Positions 59,232 through 64,000 of a stretch of DNA of 64,000 nt are shown here, one piece after another. The DNA lies in NCBI GenBank assembly GCA_026770025.1, contig JAMXDE010000011.1:1488001-1552000 (forward strand). The letters are read 5' to 3'. This DNA is from Craspedostauros australis. Lineage: Eukaryota > Bacillariophyta > Bacillariophyceae > Mastogloiales > Achnanthaceae. Positions within the stretch are counted from its first letter, which is position 1. Each line of letters opens with the position of its first letter. The translations under genes and the position numbers were made by a program. The notes under the pieces were generated by a model. It was not told the origin of the DNA. It made no database searches and saw only the letters and a list, made by a program, of their open reading frames with translations.

Positions 59232-59924
59232 ATGCATCGCCCACTCCTCGCTGCGGCGATTGACTTCGTCCAACAACAGCGCATCCCGGACAGCATCGTG
59301 CGGTCCGACGACAACAAGGAAGGTGGCGTCCCCATCGTCACCGGGCTGGACAAGGTGGTGTTCGGCACGCAACCCGCCTGCGAAGTCGTCTCCATCTGCG
59401 GCCTGCATCCGCCGCGGTATCTCTGCTACATGCTGTCAGGCGCCATCTGCGACATCATCCAATTCGGCTTGGATCTGCTGCTGCACTTCTTCTTCGAAAT
59501 CGAGGATGCCAGTCTGTGCTGGGCCATGGGATTTGGCCTGTCCATCATCTTCCGACACACGACGCATCGCTATTTGGTGTTTGGTGATTACGTGGGGGGC
59601 TACAGGTCCTCGCTGATGCGCATGTACGCCGGCTACTCCGTCATCATCGTGCTCTCGACCGTCTTCAACATCGTCATGACGAAGTACGTCATGGTGGAGC
59701 ATTACGTGGCGTGGATCGTTACGTTGCTCTGGACTGGCATCGTCAACTACTTCATTCTCAAGAAACTGTGGTCCTTCGGTGGCAAGTCGGCGACCTCGGG
59801 TGCATCCACGACGGGAGCAATGGCAGGAGCAACCTCATCTTCGTCATCGTCAGCAATGCAGTCATCCATCTCGATGACCAAGCTCACTGGCTCGTCAGAT
59901 CGGCAGATGAGTTTGCCAAGATGA
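59232..59924 (+). CDS. GtrA-like four-helix membrane protein
   Basis: 230 residues, single exon. Four hydrophobic helices with the GtrA pattern: CWAMGFGLSIIFRHTTHRYL, VFGDYVGGYRSSLMRMYAGY, SVIIVLSTVFNIVMTKYVMV and WIVTLLWTGIVNYFILKKLW. The Arg-His-x-x-His-Arg-Tyr-Leu-Val-Phe segment corresponds to the conserved N-R-x-W-x-F block, and the final helix to the NY-F--KKLWSF block. Bacterial GtrA proteins are proposed flippases for lipid-linked sugars. A eukaryotic copy may act in the ER, Golgi or plastid envelope; that is inference. The C-terminal 50 residues are Ser/Thr-rich and disordered. No targeting leader is visible. Confidence 0.8.
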   Translation: MHRPLLAAAIDFVQQQRIPDSIVRSDDNKEGGVPIVTGLDKVVFGTQPACEVVSICGLHPPRYLCYMLSGAICDIIQFGLDLLLHFFFEIEDASLCWAMGFGLSIIFRHTTHRYLVFGDYVGGYRSSLMRMYAGYSVIIVLSTVFNIVMTKYVMVEHYVAWIVTLLWTGIVNYFILKKLWSFGGKSATSGASTTGAMAGATSSSSSSAMQSSISMTKLTGSSDRQMSLPR

Positions 59925-60366
59925 GGGTACAGTGTGATACACTACCATTCAGAGCATGCTGGCTTGACGCAGCTCTCGTCATCCCATCACAGCTTGGCTG
60001 GAAGCTTTTGGTCGTACGATACTATTATATCAAGAGTATACATGCCATACCACGATTGTGGATGAAGATATTTCAAAACGACACCAAATGTGAGGAATTG
60101 GGGCACATACAAATACAGATCAAACAGTACTTACGCACGTAGAATACTTGTGAGTGTGGAAGACTCCATTGCACTGTTCTACTCAACTCGACTCTATTTC
60201 TAATCAACGCCATGGCAATAGAACATAGAGTCTGTGCGTCAGGAGAGAATAGTGGCACATCAATAGCGAGCAATAGACATGTAAAGAGGAGATGACGAAT
60301 TGATGTACCACTGGACTTCATAATGTTAATGTTATGGTGGAACACATTCACTCGGCTTGATTTCCT
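59925..60366. other. Convergent 3' region
   Basis: 442 bp between the GtrA-like gene and USP14. Contains TCGTACGATACTATTATAT near 60012-60030. No gene seen. Confidence 0.5.
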
Positions 60367-62474
60367 CTACTTCTTTGCCCTGTAGAAGTTCAGATAGCTC
60401 ATGTGCCAGTCACCGCCACCCTTCAGCTTCAGCACGTCCTCGGTCTTGCACGGGCTGACCTCGTCGTCATCGAACACGAACCAATCTTCGTTATCTTCGT
60501 CGGTGTCACCGATCTTTTCGGCCTTCTCCGCCTTTCCGCTGGGGTTGGATGCCTTCACCCAGGCCATGTAATGGCCACCATCTGCATCACGCCCCTTATG
60601 CGTCACGACAGCGAACAGCTCGTATTGGCCCTGGAACTCAGCCGGAAGCCCCGGTCCAATGGAAGCAAGTTTCTCCTCTTCGGTTTGCATGCTCATGGCC
60701 AAAGCTGCTTGGAGTTCTGGATCTGCCTCCTCGCCTTCTCCCGCTGCTGCTGCTGCAGGTTTGGCATCGTCTGCACCATCTGCTGGCTTCTTGTCAGCCT
60801 CCATTGAACCCTTCAGCTTCATGTTGATGCGATCATCCTCTTCCTTCAGTGCCTTGTCACGTGACTTCTTGAGCACCGCCTTGATTTCATCGGTGCAGAA
60901 TTCGTACACGTCCAGGATGTTGTTGAACGCAATTGGCTTCATCACCTTGCACTTCACACCAGCATGATCCGCAGAATCTGGCGTCGCCTTCCAGTAAAAG
61001 CGACCGAATTGGACTGTGATGATCGGTGGAAGACGGGCGATGCGCTGTGTGCGCGTCCACATGGCGTTGCGTCCCAGGATTTCTGATCGCTTCTCGATCT
61101 TTCCGTGCAACGACAGCTCGATTCCTTCAGCGATGTGATTGACGTTGGTTTGGGAAGACCCATCCGCGCCACCCTGAATGTTGCACACGAGCTTGCGGTG
61201 CAGATCGGAGGATTTGACGGGTGCCTCCGTTGGACCATCGACCTCCATCTTATCATCGTCATCGGACTTCGCCTCGGCGGACGCTGCATCCTTGGCGCTG
61301 CCCTTGTTCTTGAGTTTGGGATCAAACTCGTCACAGGTGAGTGTCTCCTCCATCTTCAAACCGAACAAGGCATCGATCATGTTGTGTGCACCACCCAGCT
61401 CCTCATCTGTCGAAAATGGCAGCGCCGCCTTAATGTTCTCATCGCGGGATGTCGCTGCTGCCGCAATGGTCAACAGTCCGGAGAAGAATTCTTCTGCATC
61501 CTGCTGCATCGGTGCGCCGTTCCTGGCCGTTTGAGCGAACTGCGGGAAGGACATCTTGGTTGCACGCACGAACGTGGACGGTGCAACTGGGTTGGAGGTC
61601 CGGTCAAGCTGCTGGAGTGTGTCGCGGAGAGAGGTGAGGAAGAGGGACTGCGGTGATGACTGAGCTGGCTGAAGGCTCTTCAATCCGTTGCGCATCTGCG
61701 GCACGGCACGGAGGCACTGTACGACGGAGTTGAGGTAGCACGTATTTCCAAGATTCTCCAATCCGGATGGCTCCTGAACCTTGGCAATCTCCTCAGGCGG
61801 GAGATCCTCCAGGAACACTGTCTTCGTCTTGGGTCCCGTGAGCTTCGCTGCCGATCCCATCAGCAGAATCTGCAAGGGGTTGCCTTTGTTCTTCGCCAGC
61901 GCTGCTTGCCAATCGATCGAGGACAGATCGAAGTCATCCTTGAGCACGCCCTTCCACAAACCTGTGGGTGTATGCAGAACGTATGTAGAATGGTCGACGA
62001 ATCGAATATAGTATGTTGCAGAGTGGCAGAGCGGCAGATGAGCGCAGCGGAGCGTGAAGAGCACGAGAGAGAAGCAAATTGGGAACCGAAACGAAGCAGT
62101 AACGTATTTCATGATAGAATACGAAGAGTGAGATGGCGAAAAGTCTCATGGGATTGTCGCCACTACCAGCCGCAGCGGAGCAAACGGCGCAAGTGCGAAA
62201 TAGCGCTGCAAGTCGAGCTCTGCCAACTGAGTATTGGTACAGCACTTGTCACACTATTTTCTCTACATCATCTCAAAGCGGCAGAGCACGTCGCTCAGTG
62301 CAGGATGCTGATGCACTCACCCTTGCTCTTTGGCATGAGCTTCATGCGGTCATGTGGGACGCTCGTCTTTTCTTCCAACTCCGTCTTCAATCCCTTCACA
62401 CCGCCAGGGATCACGCAGTTGAGGGTGAAGGATTCCTTCCCCCATTTCACGCTAAATGGCACGGAGTCTGTCAT
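60367..62474 (-). CDS. USP14/UBP6 proteasome-associated deubiquitinase with a UIM
   Basis: Two exons, 62474-62321 and 61961-60367 (phase 1), encoding 582 residues. Residues 1-90 form an N-terminal ubiquitin-like domain (PFSVKWGKESFTLNCVIPGG to PLQILLMGSA) that docks on the proteasome subunit Rpn1. The USP catalytic domain has GLENLGNTCYLNSVVQCL with catalytic Cys at about 126, QQDAEEFF, and DGGHYMAWV with catalytic His at about 515. The end, DWHMSYLNFYRAKK, is typical. The enzyme trims ubiquitin chains on proteasome-bound substrates. An insertion before the His box contains DPELQAALAMSMQTEEEK, which matches a ubiquitin-interacting motif; yeast Ubp6 and human USP14 lack a UIM here as far as I recall. 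Start ATG 62474 begins the UBL; the frame upstream is unlike the family. Confidence 0.94.
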
Positions 62475-63039
62475 GGTCGATGGCTTTCTGGTCGAGTTGC
62501 GGCTTTCGGTTTGCTGTGTTCGCTCTTCTCCGATCGCTTGCTGGCTCAAGTCTGTGCGTGTGTTTGTGATGGTTGCGAAAGAGTCGGAGATGGGCGACTA
62601 TCTGTTTGCTTCGATTTGTGGACCTTGCCAGTATCACGACGATCTGCGGTTCTGGTTGCTCTCTTTGTGTGTGGTTGTGTCGCGGTCATTTTTTGATTTC
62701 GGACTCCCTGTCACGGCGGTTTGTTTTCGCGCCGATCACGGAAGATCTGAAAAGAAGAATCAATACTAGTCCATGTAGTCAAGTGTCTCTTAAGAATTAC
62801 TTAAGTACCTGAGTCCGCATCACGATGCGATGTGAAAACTAGAGAACAGAGCAGAGTCGACCAAAATTGCAAATTCAATTTGGCAACCAGGCTGTGGAGC
62901 ATTACAATGAGCAGTCGAACCAAGCGAAAGAATCTCAAATAGATGATCACCGGCGGTGTGGTACTGTTATCCTATGTATAATATAATACGTACTATTGTA
63001 GTATTGAATTGAGCCCATTGATTTGAACAGGAACAGCGC
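62475..63039. other. Spacer between USP14 and the MTR4 3' end
   Basis: 565 bp holding the USP14 promoter and the MTR4 3' flank. AT-rich near 62960-63005. No gene recognised. Confidence 0.5.
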
Positions 63040-64000
63040 CTACAAATACAACGAGGAGCAGAAGACGATGTCACGTTTCAGCAGCTTGCTTCCCTCCTCG
63101 AACTTCATTTGCAACTCTTGGTCCCCGATGGCCTTGGCGGCGCAGGTGATCTGTCGCACCAGTTCCTCCAGCCGACGTAGCGTGCGGATCGTCGTGCCTT
63201 CGAAAGAGCCTGTCATCTTCTGCACCTCGATGAACTTGACTCCCTTGCACCAGGCGAACACGGCATCCATCCTGTGCATACGTGTGTTGCATTTGTATGG
63301 TCGTTGGATGTCGATGTCGATGTCGGCATTGGAAATTGATTTCATGTTCCGTTCGTGTTGACGATGATTCATGTTGTGGCGTTGTAGCCCAACAGTACAA
63401 GAGAAACGTGCATTTGGAGAGGATAAAATGATAAAAGTGAGAGACATATGATGAGCCCAGTGCAAGTCCGACCGGACACAGGACACAACATGCCACTTAC
63501 ATTCCAGGATTGATGCTCTCCACAAATTCATCTTCGTTGATTTCAATCCCGCAGGCGGCTTGCACTTGCGCCACCTTGCGGGCGGTCTCTTGCAACTTGA
63601 GGAAGGGTGGCAGCAAAGGTCCCTTGATGGCGCTGGCCGGATCGCCTTCGTCCTTGTTACGTTCGTCGAATGTCATGGCGGACATCAACGACACGCACTG
63701 CTCCACGGTCAGGGATTTAAAGACACCGCCGAAAATGAGCTCGACGATCACAAGTTCGTTGGCCGTGTTGATTTCGCATGCCGTGCGTCCCTTGGTCTGG
63801 ATCACACCGGTTGCATCGACATGACCCAGTTTCTTCAGCACCCGCTTCATCTTCTTGAGATCGTCCTTCATGGCGATAGTTTGGCAGGCCCGTCCTTCAT
63901 CTCGCATAACGCGCGCCTTTTGCTGCAGCTCGATCTTTTCTTCGTACGTTGACAGCAGCTTGTCGCGTTCCTCGGCATCAACATCCGATGCCAATTGGTG
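63040..64000 (-). CDS. MTR4/SKI2-type exosome RNA helicase, 3' part only
   Basis: Partial gene cut by the window edge. Visible exons are 64000-63501 (open to the edge) and 63271-63040, joined in phase 2 across a GTAAGT intron. The sequence is the C-terminal DSHCT domain of an MTR4/Dob1 helicase: KKMKRVLKKLGHVDATGVIQ, then TKGRTACEINTANELVIVEL, FDERNKD, and MDAVFAWCKGVKFIEVQKMT followed by FEGTTIRTLRRLEELVRQIT. It ends KRDIVFCSSLYL, matching the usual C-terminus KRDIVFAASLYL. MTR4 unwinds RNA for the nuclear exosome in rRNA and snoRNA processing. The helicase core lies beyond position 64000. The MTR4-type rather than SKI2-type call rests on the C-terminal match. Confidence 0.93.

Noticed and set aside
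1-64000. tRNA, rRNA, CRISPR arrays, insertion sequences or retroelements
   Set aside because: No B-box-like tRNA promoters with cloverleaf arms, no rRNA blocks, no regular spaced repeats and no transposase, integrase or reverse transcriptase motifs were seen by eye on either strand.

Overview
This window is nuclear DNA of a photosynthetic stramenopile, most likely a diatom. The evidence is spliceosomal introns with GT-AG borders (mostly GTGAGT, GTATGT, GTAAGT or GTACGT donors, about 125-550 bp long), spliceosomal and APC/C genes, and several predicted plastid proteins with signal peptides followed by an A-F or S-F site resembling the diatom ASAFAP motif. Two abundant-looking acidic, Cys-rich type I membrane proteins also look like diatom family members. 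I infer a diatom from these traits; the species cannot be named from sequence alone. I see no rRNA, tRNA, CRISPR array or intact transposon.

Layout, left to right. 130-9263: a plastid-targeted unknown protein (-), the Ran-binding protein Mog1 (+), an F-box/cytochrome b5 fusion (-) and a four-exon Notch-repeat (LNR) type I membrane protein (-). 10514-13449: a tandem pair of type II membrane proteins that look like fucosyltransferase-type glycosyltransferases (+). 14069-17055: a five-exon FKBP-TPR-cyclophilin dual immunophilin (-). 17956-21810: an organelle-targeted UvrD/PcrA helicase (+). 21997-22197: a doubtful small gene. 22963-25219: a four-exon PuuE-type allantoinase (+). 25524-27308: a sphingomyelin-synthase-like multi-pass enzyme (-). 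28104-28600: LSM8 (+). 29793-31156: an NADK3-type NAD(H) kinase (-).

32095-35969: a head-to-head pair of paralogous acidic Cys-rich membrane proteins sharing a 1.4 kb intergenic region. 36416-40591: a giant protein ending in an EDR2-C (DUF1336) domain (-). 41257-44727: a large probable mitochondrial protein (-). 46090-48446: a coiled-coil protein (+). 48869-51424: an APC/C activator of the CDH1/FZR type (-). 53517-56645: a Cas1/RWA polysaccharide O-acetyltransferase with a C-terminal PC-esterase domain (+). 57053-58544: a plastid-targeted unknown (-). 59232-59924: a GtrA-like membrane protein (+). 60367-62474: a USP14/UBP6 deubiquitinase (-). 63040-64000: the 3' end of an MTR4-type exosome helicase (-).

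The genes do not form operons or a pathway cluster. They are a mixed set of housekeeping genes (splicing, nuclear import, proteasome, APC/C, RNA exosome), secretory-pathway glycan enzymes (two glycosyltransferases, the O-acetyltransferase, GtrA, the sphingolipid enzyme) and lineage-specific membrane proteins. The most unusual items are the reversed-order Cas1/PC-esterase fusion, the dual immunophilin with a Trp-to-His change in its cyclophilin pocket, the F-box/cytochrome b5 fusion, the bacterial-type allantoinase and the divergent Cys-rich pair. Exon joins were made by hand from splice consensus, reading phase and family conservation. All were checked for phase but not against transcripts.
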